A stretch of 64,000 bases of DNA, taken from Planctomycetota bacterium. GTDB lineage: Bacteria; Planctomycetota; Planctomycetia; Planctomycetales; Planctomycetaceae. The notes beneath the pieces were generated by a model. The model saw only the letters and a list, made by a program, of their open reading frames with translations, was not told the origin of the DNA and ran no database searches. Below, one piece after another: positions 27,083 through 35,354 of this stretch. The stretch spans positions 62,001 through 126,000 of the forward strand of contig JAFEBS010000023.1 of the NCBI GenBank assembly GCA_018242525.1, written 5' to 3'. Position 1 is the first letter of the stretch. Every line of letters starts with the position of its first letter. The translations under genes were made by a program, and so were the position numbers.

Positions 27083-27934
27083 ATGAACAGGAACAGCGGG
27101 CTGCCGGCAGGACTGATCTGTTGGGCACTGGCGTTGTCCTCGAATGCGGCGGAGCCACAACTCAGCGAGCCAATCCAGCTGGCGTCATGTCGTGTCATGC
27201 CGGCAGAACAGGCCACGCTCTCGATCGGCCAATCGGGTATTCTACAGTTCGCAGTCAGGGAGGGTGAGGCCGTAAGCGCGGGGCAAGTCGTATTCCGACT
27301 TCAGGAGAACCTCGCGACGGCTGCGCTGGCGATCGCGGAAAAGGAATCGGCCAACGATGTCGAATGCCGATATGCAGAAATCACCAGCGACGTCGCGCGT
27401 CTGGAATACGAGCAAGCAGTGGAGATCAACGGAACTATTGCGCGGGCCATTTCGTTGTCCGACGTGCGCCGCCGGAAGCTGGAATTCGACCGCAGCCTGA
27501 TGCAAATCGAAATGGCAAAGCACCAACACGCGGTCAGGCTTCTCAAGCGAGACGAAGCGGTCGCCCGGTTGGCGACGTTTCGAGTTCAGGCACCGTTTGA
27601 TGGCGTGGTTACTCGAGTCATTAAGCACAAAGGTGAGTCGGTCCAGCAGGGTGAAGCTGTGGCCGAGCTATTGAACACGCGTCGTGTGCGCATTGAAGGG
27701 TTTGTCAGTTTCACACAGCGACAGCACGTTTCTGTAGGTATGCCCATTCGAGTGAAATCTGTTCAACCCGATGCTCACACGTCACCGGTGACGTTGACCG
27801 GAGAAATCATGTTCGTGGATGTCGTCGCCCAACCAGTTACGCGGCAAGTGCGCATCTGGGCCGAAGTGGATAATTCACATGACGAACTGGTTCCCGGCCT
27901 GCCAGTCGCCGCAGAGCTGACTCGAAGTGAATGA
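27083..27934 (+). CDS. HlyD/RND-type periplasmic adaptor
   Basis: A 283-residue exported adaptor with signal peptide MNRNSGLPAGLICWALALSSNAAEP. The domains follow the membrane-fusion order: first lipoyl half (GILQFAVREGEAVSAGQVVFRL), a coiled-coil hairpin (about residues 75-155), second lipoyl half (FRVQAPFDGVVTRVIKHKGESV) and a beta-barrel (RVRIEGFVSFTQRQHVSVG and following). It lacks the membrane-proximal domain of full-length AcrA-like adaptors and is short for the family. It is the third HlyD-type module in the same cluster. No RND, ABC or TolC-like gene lies beside it, so the inner- and outer-membrane partners must be the M50 fusion or proteins encoded elsewhere. ATG 27083 was preferred over 27053 because of the signal peptide. 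Confidence 0.85.
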   Translation: MNRNSGLPAGLICWALALSSNAAEPQLSEPIQLASCRVMPAEQATLSIGQSGILQFAVREGEAVSAGQVVFRLQENLATAALAIAEKESANDVECRYAEITSDVARLEYEQAVEINGTIARAISLSDVRRRKLEFDRSLMQIEMAKHQHAVRLLKRDEAVARLATFRVQAPFDGVVTRVIKHKGESVQQGEAVAELLNTRRVRIEGFVSFTQRQHVSVGMPIRVKSVQPDAHTSPVTLTGEIMFVDVVAQPVTRQVRIWAEVDNSHDELVPGLPVAAELTRSE

Positions 27935-28059
27935 TTTCGTTTCATTCTCCACAACGATTTCAGTGCGAGCCAACCAGCATGCGAATGACTGTCGGGGGAC
28001 AGTCACGCCGACCTTCGTTGACCGAAATGTTGCCTGCTTTCGGCAGGTACACGTCTTCG

Positions 28060-29214
28060 TCAATGAAAGACGCTGCGCGGTGTCCGCTCGCGGATCGACT
28101 GGCAGTCCACCAGGGGGCCGTCGGTCTGCCTGGCACTGAGGCCGGATGCAAGAAGGTCGTCAGTTGTGTGCTCAGGGGAATCAACGCCGATTGCGGATGC
28201 CTGAACCGCAGGCAGTCCAATACGATCCGCCCCCGTTTCGGATCGATCCGAGGTCGCCAGTTGTTCCCACGGCAAATGCAGATCGGATGCGTCTGTTCGG
28301 TCCAGGGAAGGCGCCGGTGCTGGCGGTGTGGCATTGTCCGGAAGCAGCAGCGGTCTTGGCAACGGGTTGTCAGGAACGTCGAGTGGCAGTGGTTCCGGAA
28401 CCGGGAACGGTGGTGGCGCGTCGTAGCGCGGTACCCCGAAGTAATACTGGTTCGGGACAAAATACGGCTCTTCCTCACCCTCAGGGAGTGGTGGTGGCGT
28501 TTGGATCTGGGATCCTCGCGCGGCAAAATCCAGGGACATGTTGACCATCAGGAAATTCGGCTGGCCCCGGGTGGTGAAGTAATATCCAGTCCCCACATTC
28601 AGCCGGGTGTACGGAGTCAGCCAGTACGAGAGACCGACTTCCGGAGCGATCGCCGCCATGCCCGTCGGAAAGTAGCCCCAGCGCGGATTGTTCAGCCGCT
28701 GGCCGTTGTCGTAGTAATAGCGATTGTACGAGATATGGCGTCGGACCCCGCTCATGGCAACCAGGCTGGTCAGTCCCACATATGGGGCCAGGCGGGTCGG
28801 AGTGTGCAGGCGCGCCCCGAATTCTCCGCCCCCCATGAAGTCACCACTTGCCACTAACCCAATGCCCCCCATTCGCAGCGTGGACCAGGCCGTCGGCATC
28901 CTGAACAGGCCGGCGTCAAGGTCCGCCTCGGACCAGGTCGTCAGTGCACTGCCGCCGCCAACGTACCCGCCATAAATGCTGTCTTGAAAACGGGCGTCCC
29001 ACCGCTCCCGACGCATCTGCATCCGTCGGATCCGGGGGTCATCACTGTACGGGTCGCTGTGGACACGGGCGTAATCCTGGACGTCCATCGCCCACTTCGA
29101 TGCGAAGATCGGTTCGTCGCCGGACGCGGAACCGGCGACAGCCAGCAGAGTCATGAACACCTGGAGAACGGCAGAGAATCGGCGGGGCAGACGGTCATTT
29201 CCCACGGTACACAC
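28060..29214 (-). CDS. Probable outer-membrane barrel protein with Pro-rich tail
   Basis: A 384-residue exported protein. A positively charged N-terminus leads to a signal peptide (VFMTLLAVAGSASG). Residues about 75-235 contain alternating aromatic strands and Gly turns (GGIGLVASGDFMGGGEFGARLH, APEVGLSYWLTPYTRLNVGTGYYF, LMVNMSLDF), typical of small outer-membrane barrels. The last 150 residues are Pro-rich and low in complexity (TPPPLPEGEEE, PPPFPVPEPLPLDVPDNPLPRP), perhaps a cell-wall or surface linker. The start codon is GTG with no clear SD, so it could begin elsewhere. It lies on the opposite strand inside the export-like cluster and is a candidate outer-membrane component, by position only. 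Confidence 0.65.
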   Translation of the reverse strand: MCTVGNDRLPRRFSAVLQVFMTLLAVAGSASGDEPIFASKWAMDVQDYARVHSDPYSDDPRIRRMQMRRERWDARFQDSIYGGYVGGGSALTTWSEADLDAGLFRMPTAWSTLRMGGIGLVASGDFMGGGEFGARLHTPTRLAPYVGLTSLVAMSGVRRHISYNRYYYDNGQRLNNPRWGYFPTGMAAIAPEVGLSYWLTPYTRLNVGTGYYFTTRGQPNFLMVNMSLDFAARGSQIQTPPPLPEGEEEPYFVPNQYYFGVPRYDAPPPFPVPEPLPLDVPDNPLPRPLLLPDNATPPAPAPSLDRTDASDLHLPWEQLATSDRSETGADRIGLPAVQASAIGVDSPEHTTDDLLASGLSARQTDGPLVDCQSIRERTPRSVFH

Positions 29215-29708
29215 TCAGTTTCGAAAGCGCTCGAATGAGGAGAACCGATCAACAGGGCTTCCTTCTGAATCGTCGGGTTGGAATCGACTGATCAGTGGCA
29301 TTTGGCCGGTTCACGGAAATGACAGATCGTCTGTACCCGGGATTGACGAAGAGACGCAAAATCGGGTCTGGCCTGCCAGTCATGATGCCGTCCGTCAACA
29401 CGCGTCGAGGGCATCATCGGCATCATCGCCGTAATCCTTTGTAGTTAAACATGATGAGTCACAATGGCTGTCGCGCACGGGGCAACGTTGTGGTTGGCGG
29501 TCAACGGTCCGTCATAACCGTTAGTCCCGGGATGACGTCGAATCGCGAATTGCGGGTGTGCTGTAAAGCAATGTGCACAATATGGTTGCGTCTGACTGCC
29601 GGCAGGGTGTTTCAGTTTCTTGACACGTTGGACGGGGAACGGCATTCAGTTCGCTTTACAGGTCAACCATCCTGCGAAACACACTGACCTCCAGAAAGGG
29701 TCCCTGTC
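29215..29708. other. Spacer before the pilin-like genes
   Basis: No gene is visible. TTGACA occurs at 29621-29626 upstream of the first pilin-like gene, but I could not match a -10 box at proper distance. A short run of GGCATCATC-like units lies near 29409-29426. The promoter for 29709-30419 is probably here, since the preceding + strand gene ends at 27934. Confidence 0.4.
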
Positions 29709-30011
29709 ATGAACGCAATTGCCGCCTGCCTGATCCACGACGAATCCGGGTTTATTGTCTCTGCTGAACTGGTCCTGATCGGCACGATCGCCGTCCTGGC
29801 GATGGTTGTCGGACTGTCGGAAGTCGCCTTGAACATCAACAACGAACTGCACGATGTGGCGATGGCGTTTGGTTCCGTCAATCAAAGCTTCCAGGCAAAT
29901 GGCATGAATAGCCACGGTGGCGGAAGTCGTGGCAGCAGCTTTGGTGATCAGGCCGACTTCTGCAGCGGCGGCGGTATCACCAGCGTCAGTCCCAATGGCG
30001 GCGAACAGTAA
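29709..30011 (+). CDS. Pilin-like small exported protein, first of a tandem pair
   Basis: A 100-residue protein. The N-terminus (DESGFIVSAELVLIGTIAVLAMVVGLSEVA, residues 11-40) resembles class IVb/Flp-type prepilins: a short charged leader ending in Gly, then a hydrophobic helix with one Glu near its start. The Glu is at +6 if cleavage follows the Gly, one place later than in standard pilins. The C-terminal part is Gly/Ser-rich and ends with FGDQADFCSGG. The next gene encodes a paralogue sharing the helix and the tail pattern. AAAGGG lies upstream of the ATG. No prepilin peptidase or secretion ATPase is adjacent; the M50 protease at 23134 is a possible processing enzyme, by inference only. 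Confidence 0.75.
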   Translation: MNAIAACLIHDESGFIVSAELVLIGTIAVLAMVVGLSEVALNINNELHDVAMAFGSVNQSFQANGMNSHGGGSRGSSFGDQADFCSGGGITSVSPNGGEQ

Positions 30012-30104
30012 TCGTTGAAGATGCCGGAAGTACGAGGGACTTGAACGCGTGCTGTGGAAACCCTCGGTCGCGCGTGGGGCTAATGTTCAGAAGGAATCTC
30101 GACG

Positions 30105-30419
30105 ATGTCAGACCTGCTATTCGAACTGTGCAGCGACGAATCCGGATTCATTGTTTCGGCCGAACTGGTGCTGATTTCCACGATTGCCGTCCTGGCGATG
30201 GTCGTTGGCCTGGGCGAAGTGGCTGGTGCCGTCAATCAGGAACTGGGGGATGTTGCCACGGCATTTGGATCGGTGAATCAAAGTTTTCGCTATCAGGGGC
30301 TGACGGGTCACGGTGGTGCCAACAACGGCACCAGCTTTCAAGATTCCGTGGATTTCTGTGACGGAGGCAACAGCATTGGCTTCACCGCACCAACCCCGGA
30401 AGGTGGCAGCACCCACTGA
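30105..30419 (+). CDS. Pilin-like small exported protein, second of a tandem pair
   Basis: A 104-residue paralogue of the preceding protein. It shares DESGFIVSAELVLI-TIAVLAMVVGL, the following NxEL-DVA-AFGSVNQSF segment and the tail SFQDSVDFCDGG, while the leader (MSDLLFELCS) and the end differ. The conserved single Cys in DFC could form an intermolecular disulphide between copies. The pair arose by tandem duplication and is co-transcribed, ending in the strong terminator at 30503. It may be a structural subunit of a surface fibre or a small substrate of the neighbouring HlyD/M50 apparatus. I cannot tell which. Confidence 0.75.
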   Translation: MSDLLFELCSDESGFIVSAELVLISTIAVLAMVVGLGEVAGAVNQELGDVATAFGSVNQSFRYQGLTGHGGANNGTSFQDSVDFCDGGNSIGFTAPTPEGGSTH

Positions 30420-30502
30420 GCCATCGACTCGAAACGAAAACCGGCGGACCATCGTCTCCTGATGAAAAACCACTGAAGATTTTGCGTACCCTTTCTGGCA
30501 GG

Positions 30503-30546
30503 GAGCCCTCGTGACCGAGCAATCGGTCCGAGGGCTCTTTGTTTTT
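30503..30546 (+). terminator. Strong intrinsic terminator after the pilin-like pair
   Basis: GAGCCCTCG (30503-30511), one unpaired T, GACCGA (30513-30518), loop GCAA, TCGGTC (30523-30528) and CGAGGGCTC (30529-30537) form a 15-bp stem with a GNRA tetraloop, followed by TTTGTTTTT. It is the clearest terminator in the window and marks the end of the pilin-like transcript. Confidence 0.92.
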
Positions 30547-30573
30547 CGTTCTGCCCGATCGACACTCTCCTCG

Positions 30574-31485
30574 TTAAGCTTCAAACAGCAGTTCCTGATC
30601 GGCGGACGGTCGCTTCCGTGTCGAGATCGCATGCCCGTCTTCCAGGATTTGTGTCTCGTCCATGATCGACTGCATCAGAACGATGCCACGCGTGAAGTGT
30701 CGCGGGCAACACGGGTCTGCATGCTCTGTCCGACACACCTCTGGCGGGAATCCCGGACCTTCATGGCGAATCAGGAACGCGGCCTCCTGCGGTGAGATCC
30801 GCATCTCAACGGTGAGCATTCGATCGGCATACGGGGCTGCGGACAAACGCGCCTGGATCAACTCCACCACGTCGGCTGATCGCAGGTCCTCAAGATCCAG
30901 GGGCAATTCAAGATTGCCATGATACAGTCCATTCCATAAGGCATGCTTCACGGCGAGTACGACTCGCAGCCGTTCGGATTCGTCGCCGAGCGGCAGACAG
31001 CGCAACATTCCTTGAATATGCTCGGTCAAAGTTTCGATGAGCTCCGGATCGTTTTGAATTTCGAAACGGAGCTGGCTTTCCGCCAGAGAATGCATCAGCC
31101 GTGATTGCCGTCCATCGTTGGATGCTGCCGACAGGATGCGAACGACGGTATCACGCAACTGGGTCGCCATGACTCGCTTGGGAACATAACTGGCCGCACC
31201 GCGGCGCAGTGCCTCCACCGCCACGTCTTCACTTCCCTTGGCGGTCATCAGGATAACTGGCAACCGGGGGAATTCCTGCATGACGAGATCGACCAGTTGC
31301 AAGCCGTCGCACTCCGGCATTTGCAGATCGGTCACGACGGCATCAGGCAACTGCTCACGAATCCGGGCCAACGCCTCATTGCCATCGCAGGCGAACGTCA
31401 CGGTCAGATCGGGTTCCTGCTGCAGAAACCGACAGGCCATGATTCGGTCTGTTGGCGAATCATCGACGACAAGAACGAGTGACAC
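30574..31485 (-). CDS. Response regulator with C-terminal HATPase (RsbW-like) domain
   Basis: A 303-residue two-domain signalling protein. The receiver domain (residues 1-120) has VVDDSPTDR at the acidic pocket, phospho-acceptor Asp53 in VVTDLQMPECDG, the Thr switch in VILMTAKG and Lys in YVPKRV. The C-terminal domain (about 155-300) is an anti-sigma-type HATPase: VKHALWNGLYHGNLEL is the N box and FLIRHEGPGFPPEV and HFTRGIVLMQSIMDE form the G boxes. Phosphorylation would be expected to alter binding or phosphorylation of a STAS partner. The start is GTG at 31485, preceded by AAGGAG at six bases; a TTG five codons earlier overlaps that site. It is adjacent to an FHA gene on the same strand, 47 bp away. 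Confidence 0.88.
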   Translation of the reverse strand: MSLVLVVDDSPTDRIMACRFLQQEPDLTVTFACDGNEALARIREQLPDAVVTDLQMPECDGLQLVDLVMQEFPRLPVILMTAKGSEDVAVEALRRGAASYVPKRVMATQLRDTVVRILSAASNDGRQSRLMHSLAESQLRFEIQNDPELIETLTEHIQGMLRCLPLGDESERLRVVLAVKHALWNGLYHGNLELPLDLEDLRSADVVELIQARLSAAPYADRMLTVEMRISPQEAAFLIRHEGPGFPPEVCRTEHADPCCPRHFTRGIVLMQSIMDETQILEDGHAISTRKRPSADQELLFEA

Positions 31486-31532
31486 GGCCGGCTCCTTCAA
31501 GGGTGTGCGTCAATGGTTTGAGAGCATCTGGA

Positions 31533-32330
31533 TCATTCGTCGATCCGCCAGCGTCGGCGCGACGGTTCTTCGTCGTTGTCTTGATTCAGCGAATCGAGCT
31601 TGTCTCCGGTGATACCCGCGCATTCCAGCAGGGACTTTCTGGAAAGCACCGGGACGTCATCTTCCGCCGTTGGGGGCCGTTCCCCGTGCGGGACATAGTC
31701 CAGTCGGAATCGCTGACTGGAGATTCCCAGGATGTTATCGGGAAACAGCCATTTTGCGCGATAGGCCATTCCATCCACAAAGGTGCCATTGCGGCTGTCC
31801 AGATCAATCATCTGCCAGTGCCCGCGGAGGAAGTCGAGTTGGCAATGTCGACTGGATACGCTCTTGTGCGGCACGACGACGTCACAGTCGGGAGCGCGCC
31901 CGATGACGACCTTTGGCTTGCACAGCATCACCGTTCGGCCCCCGCCACATGGCACAAGTGTCCCCAGCACAGGGGATTCCGCTGGTCGTACGGGAGTGTG
32001 TTGCTGCTGTGGTGGTGGAAGTGGAGCCGCGATCGGCGTGGAGGTGACTGAAACAGCAGACGGTGGTCGCCGGTAATTGATCCGGTACCGATGACGACCG
32101 AACGTCAAAACATCATTGGGCTGCAAGGTTCCCTGATCACAGGGAGCATCATTAATCAGCACGCGCAGGCCATTTGTGGAGACGCTCCAGATCCCGTCTG
32201 CAAACAACAGTTCCGCGTACGCTTCACTCGTCGAATTGGCAGACTGGCTATGCAATCGAAGCACCTGCTTCGGTTTTGCCAGGCCAATTGGCCGTCCACC
32301 ATCGCAAGGGATCAAGGAGCCGAGCATTGC
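31533..32330 (-). CDS. Protein with one clear and one degenerate FHA domain
   Basis: A 265-residue protein. The N-terminal half (about residues 1-95: MLGSLIPCDGGRPIGLAKPK, then NDVLTFGRHRYRINY) is a diverged FHA-like domain lacking the phosphothreonine loop. A Pro/Thr linker leads to a second, canonical domain (about 120-225: LGTLVPCGGGRTVMLCKPKVVIGRAPDCDV, SVSSRHCQLDF, DLDSRNGTFVDG). The tail is acidic. I chose the ATG at 32330 because the protein then begins like its own second domain and GGTGA is suitably placed; the frame is open upstream, including an ATG at 32360. It probably shares a transcript with the response regulator/HATPase gene downstream. Confidence 0.8.
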   Translation of the reverse strand, partial: AMLGSLIPCDGGRPIGLAKPKQVLRLHSQSANSTSEAYAELLFADGIWSVSTNGLRVLINDAPCDQGTLQPNDVLTFGRHRYRINYRRPPSAVSVTSTPIAAPLPPPQQQHTPVRPAESPVLGTLVPCGGGRTVMLCKPKVVIGRAPDCDVVVPHKSVSSRHCQLDFLRGHWQMIDLDSRNGTFVDGMAYRAKWLFPDNILGISSQRFRLDYVPHGERPPTAEDDVPVLSRKSLLECAGITGDKLDSLNQDNDEEPSRRRWRIDE

Positions 32331-32471
32331 GAACGCTTTCACCAAATGGAAGGGATTCATTACAGGAGGTGAAGTTATGCATACTATAGTCAAGAAACTA
32401 TGAACCTGACACATGCCATTGGAAAAAATCGCCGTGGATTCGGCAAAAGTTTGCCAGCGATGTACTTGAAG

Positions 32472-32692
32472 TCTCTCCGTGTCGTCCGCGTTTTCCGTGT
32501 CCCAATGCTTTTGCAGAAAGTCCTGCCATGTCCGACAGGAAACTCCAAGGCTTCTTTGCGGCAAGCAAAGTTATCGAATGCAGAATATGCACCACGAAGG
32601 AATACAAAGAAACTCCCGTTTGTCAGAGTGGAATCTGGTTGCCACGCGTCTTGCTTCGGTCCCTCGCTGGCGCGTCGGGCTAATGTTTTGAG
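32472..32692. repeat. Dispersed repeat segments, second copy
   Basis: Bases 32472-32514 are the reverse complement of bases 1-43 of the window with few mismatches, and 32661-32690 repeat 91-120 in the same orientation. The relative orientation of the two motifs therefore differs between the loci. The interval 32331-32729 contains no gene that I can support. A short frame at 32377-32403 has a strong SD but only eight codons. Confidence 0.6.
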
Positions 32693-32729
32693 GGTTTCGC
32701 GATTCCGTCCCAGCATTCTGCAACGCTGT

Positions 32730-33980
32730 TTAGTTCACCGCATCGTAAATCAAACCCTTGACGGCAAACTCTGTCAGGAACGAATATGGCATCGTCTGTT
32801 CCAAAGTGATGACAATCAGGTCATCTTTAGGTGAAGTCCAATAGTGTGTGCTCGCCGCGCCGCCCCAACCGTATTCCCCCACCCTGCCCTGAGGATCCCA
32901 GTCACTCATTTTTGTCCGGACCGAAAAGCCCAGTCCAAACCCAACTCCTTCGCGCACCTGCGGGCCGAACTTGATCCAGCCGACACTTTCGGGCAACTGG
33001 TTTGAAGTCATCAACTGAACTGTCTCGGCTTTCAAAATGCGAACGCCATCCAATTCCCCGCCGCGGGAGATTGCCACCAGGAATCGCATGTAGTCACGTG
33101 CCGTGGAAACCAACCCGCCACCTCCCGAAAACAGCTTCCGCCGCTGCAGGTATTCGCTCTTGGCTGCCGATTCTTTCAGCGTCAGGTTTCCCTTACCATC
33201 GGAGTTGTAGTTGGCAGCGAACCGTTCCACGTTGTTCGCCGGGATGAAAAAGCCAGTGTCTTTCATGTCCAGGGGCTTGAAGATGCGCGTTTGAAAGAAT
33301 TCGTCCAGAGGCTGGCCGGACGCAACCTCGACGACGCGCCCGAGTACATCGGTGGCAACGCTGTACATCCAATCCGTTCCCGGGGCAAAGACGAGTGGTA
33401 CTTTGCTGAGCTTTTCGGTCATCTGCGCCAGGTTGGAATTGAAATCCATCACGTTCAATTCGCGGTACTTCGAATCGGACGCGTCAACGCCGGAGGAACC
33501 GTACGTCAGACCGGCCGTATGCAGCATCAGATCTCGCACGGTCATCTCACGGCCCGGTGTGACCGGTCCATCCTTGCCATGAACCGTGCAATTCTTCATC
33601 TCGGGCAAATGCCGGGAAACGGGATCGTCCAGCCTCAACTTCCCCTCGTCGCACAGGATCAACGCCGCCGCCGTGGTGATTGCCTTGGACATTGAATAGA
33701 TGCGAAATATGGCATCGTCCCTCATGGGCTTCTGAGAATCGATGTCCATCAGTCCATGGGACTTCCAATGGACGACGTTGCCGTGTCGGGCGATCATCAC
33801 GATCCCCCCGGCCAACTTTTTGTCCTTGACCAGGCCGTCCATGACGACATCCACCTTGGCGAGCTTTTCCGCGGACATCCCTTCCGCTGCGGGTTTGGCC
33901 ACAGGCAATTCGCCCGCAGCAGCAAAGCAACATGTGAGGCATGCCGAAGTAAGCAGTAATCCGAGTCTTGGTGTCAACAT
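32730..33980 (-). CDS. Exported serine hydrolase, beta-lactamase class C family
   Basis: A 416-residue periplasmic protein with signal peptide MLTPRLGLLLTSACLTCCFAAAG. The nucleophile motif Ser-x-x-Lys is in RIYSMSKAITTAAALIL, the Tyr-x-x motif in DWMYSVATDVLGRVVE, and the third-motif region around GEYGWGGAASTHYWTSP. This family includes esterases, D-aminopeptidases and class C beta-lactamases; the lack of a clear KTG box argues for an esterase or peptidase. ATG 33980 is chosen for the signal peptide. The frame is open 52 codons further upstream, where it would run into the prfB promoter region. It is divergent from prfB. Confidence 0.88.
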   Translation of the reverse strand: MLTPRLGLLLTSACLTCCFAAAGELPVAKPAAEGMSAEKLAKVDVVMDGLVKDKKLAGGIVMIARHGNVVHWKSHGLMDIDSQKPMRDDAIFRIYSMSKAITTAAALILCDEGKLRLDDPVSRHLPEMKNCTVHGKDGPVTPGREMTVRDLMLHTAGLTYGSSGVDASDSKYRELNVMDFNSNLAQMTEKLSKVPLVFAPGTDWMYSVATDVLGRVVEVASGQPLDEFFQTRIFKPLDMKDTGFFIPANNVERFAANYNSDGKGNLTLKESAAKSEYLQRRKLFSGGGGLVSTARDYMRFLVAISRGGELDGVRILKAETVQLMTSNQLPESVGWIKFGPQVREGVGFGLGFSVRTKMSDWDPQGRVGEYGWGGAASTHYWTSPKDDLIVITLEQTMPYSFLTEFAVKGLIYDAVN

Positions 33981-34171
33981 GGTGGATTCCGGATCGAGCA
34001 GTGAAATGAGCGAACGGCCATTGTCGCCAGGGAAAGCGTACAAAATGGAATCGCGGGCGAACAGCAATCGTTCGCATGATTCCAGCCCGACTCTGGCGGC
34101 ACGTCCGGTCACTTCGATATACTGCGGATTGGTCATTCAATTCCTCGCCACGCAAGGACAGACAAGACGTT

Positions 34172-35285
34172 ATGGACAATGAACTTCGCGACCAGGCCCG
34201 CGATCTGATTGCTCGAATCCTCCAACTCCGAGACTCTCTTTGACTGGGCTGGCAAGACAAAACGCGTCGAGGAAATCAACGCCCAGATGGGGGCAGCGGG
34301 ATTCTGGGATAACCAGGAAGCGGCTCAGGCGGTGATGAATCAGTTGAAGCAGGTCAATGCGTCACTGAAGCCCCTGTCCGAACTGATCGCCGGGGCGGAT
34401 GATCTGGGCGTAATGCTGGAATTCGCCGAGGGCGGCGAAGAGATGACCGCGGAAGTGCAGGCTGCCGTAGCGTCGCTGACCGAGGAATTCGCCAAGGTTG
34501 AATTGCAGGCGATGTTGTCTGCTCCCGAAGACGGCAGTTCCGCGTACGTGGCCATTCAGTCTGGTGAAGGTGGGACGGACGCCCAGGATTTCGCCGACAT
34601 GCTGTTGCGGATGTACATGCGCTGGGCCGAAATCCGCGGTTTTTCCACGGAATTACTGGAACGGTCTGAGGCCGAAGAGGCGGGAATTCACTCGGCCACC
34701 CTGGCGATCCGTGGCCCGTATGTGTACGGATTGTTGAAGGGGGAAACCGGGAATCATCGGCTGATTCGGATGAGTCCCTTTGATTCGGCACATCGACGTC
34801 AAACTTCGTTTGCGGCTGTCGATGTGACACCGGAACTGGATGACAGTTACTCGGTTGACATCAAGTGGGAAGACCCGCTGGTGATTCGTGAAGATATCTT
34901 TCGTTCGGGTGGGGCAGGAGGCCAGAAAGTCAACAAGACAGACTCGGCCATCCGGTTGACACACCTGCCAAGTAACACGGTGGTCCAGTGCCAGAACGAA
35001 CGAAGTCAGCATCAGAATCGAGCCCTGGCCCGCAAGATGCTGATCGCCAAGCTGTACCAGATCGAAATGGACCGCCGCGAGAATGAACTGGCCGCCAAGC
35101 GGGGTCAGAAGTCACGGATTGGGTTCGGCGGTCAGACGATTCGCAGCTACGTGCTGCATCCGGAATCGTACTGCAAGGACAACCGATCGGAGTACAAGAC
35201 ATCGCATCCCCAGGCGTGCCTGGATGGCGATCTTGATCCGTGGATTGATGCCTACCTGCGGTGGGCGATGACGCAAAGCAAGTAG
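34172..35285 (+). CDS. prfB: Peptide chain release factor 2, programmed +1 frameshift
   Basis: RF2 ends translation at UGA and UAA. Translation starts at the ATG at 34172 (MDNELRDQARDLIARILQL), reaches an in-frame TGA at 34241 and must shift +1 at CTT-TGA-C to continue as DWAGKTKRVEEINAQM, giving about 370 residues, the normal RF2 length. The RF2 anticodon-mimic SPF lies at about residues 201-203 (RMSPFDSAHRR), and the catalytic GGQ at 249-251 (SGGAGGQKVNKT). The start at 34209 in the downstream frame alone would lack the true N-terminus. Shifting at the UGA is the known autoregulation: low RF2 slows termination and favours shifting. The usual internal SD is not evident here. Confidence 0.95.
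34238..34244 (+). promoter_or_regulatory. prfB programmed +1 frameshift site
   Basis: CTTTGAC is the canonical slippery sequence of prfB: the ribosome slips from CTT to TTT and reads GAC next. The sequence before it (CTCCGAGACTCT) lacks the AGGGGG element that stimulates shifting in Escherichia coli; only a weak GAGA is present. Confidence 0.93.
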
Positions 35286-35354
35286 TGTGGGAAGCTGGCT
35301 TCAATCCTTCGCGTTCCTGAGCAACGCGAGGGTTGCAACTTGAGGAGTTGACCG

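Noticed and set aside
25588..27216. 542-codon minus-strand frame across the LEPR-XLL gene
   Set aside because: It crosses gene boundaries and the intergenic hairpin, and the repetitive Gly/Asp coding on the + strand accounts for the open frame.
32377..32403. Eight-codon frame with a strong AGGAGGT ribosome site
   Set aside because: It is too short to support as a gene without conservation data, and the spot is also the upstream region of the opposing FHA gene.
34209..34241. Independent start of RF2 at 34209 without a frameshift
   Set aside because: The codon is ATC-like sequence context without a ribosome site, and the upstream frame encodes the genuine RF2 N-terminus ending exactly at the canonical CTTTGAC.
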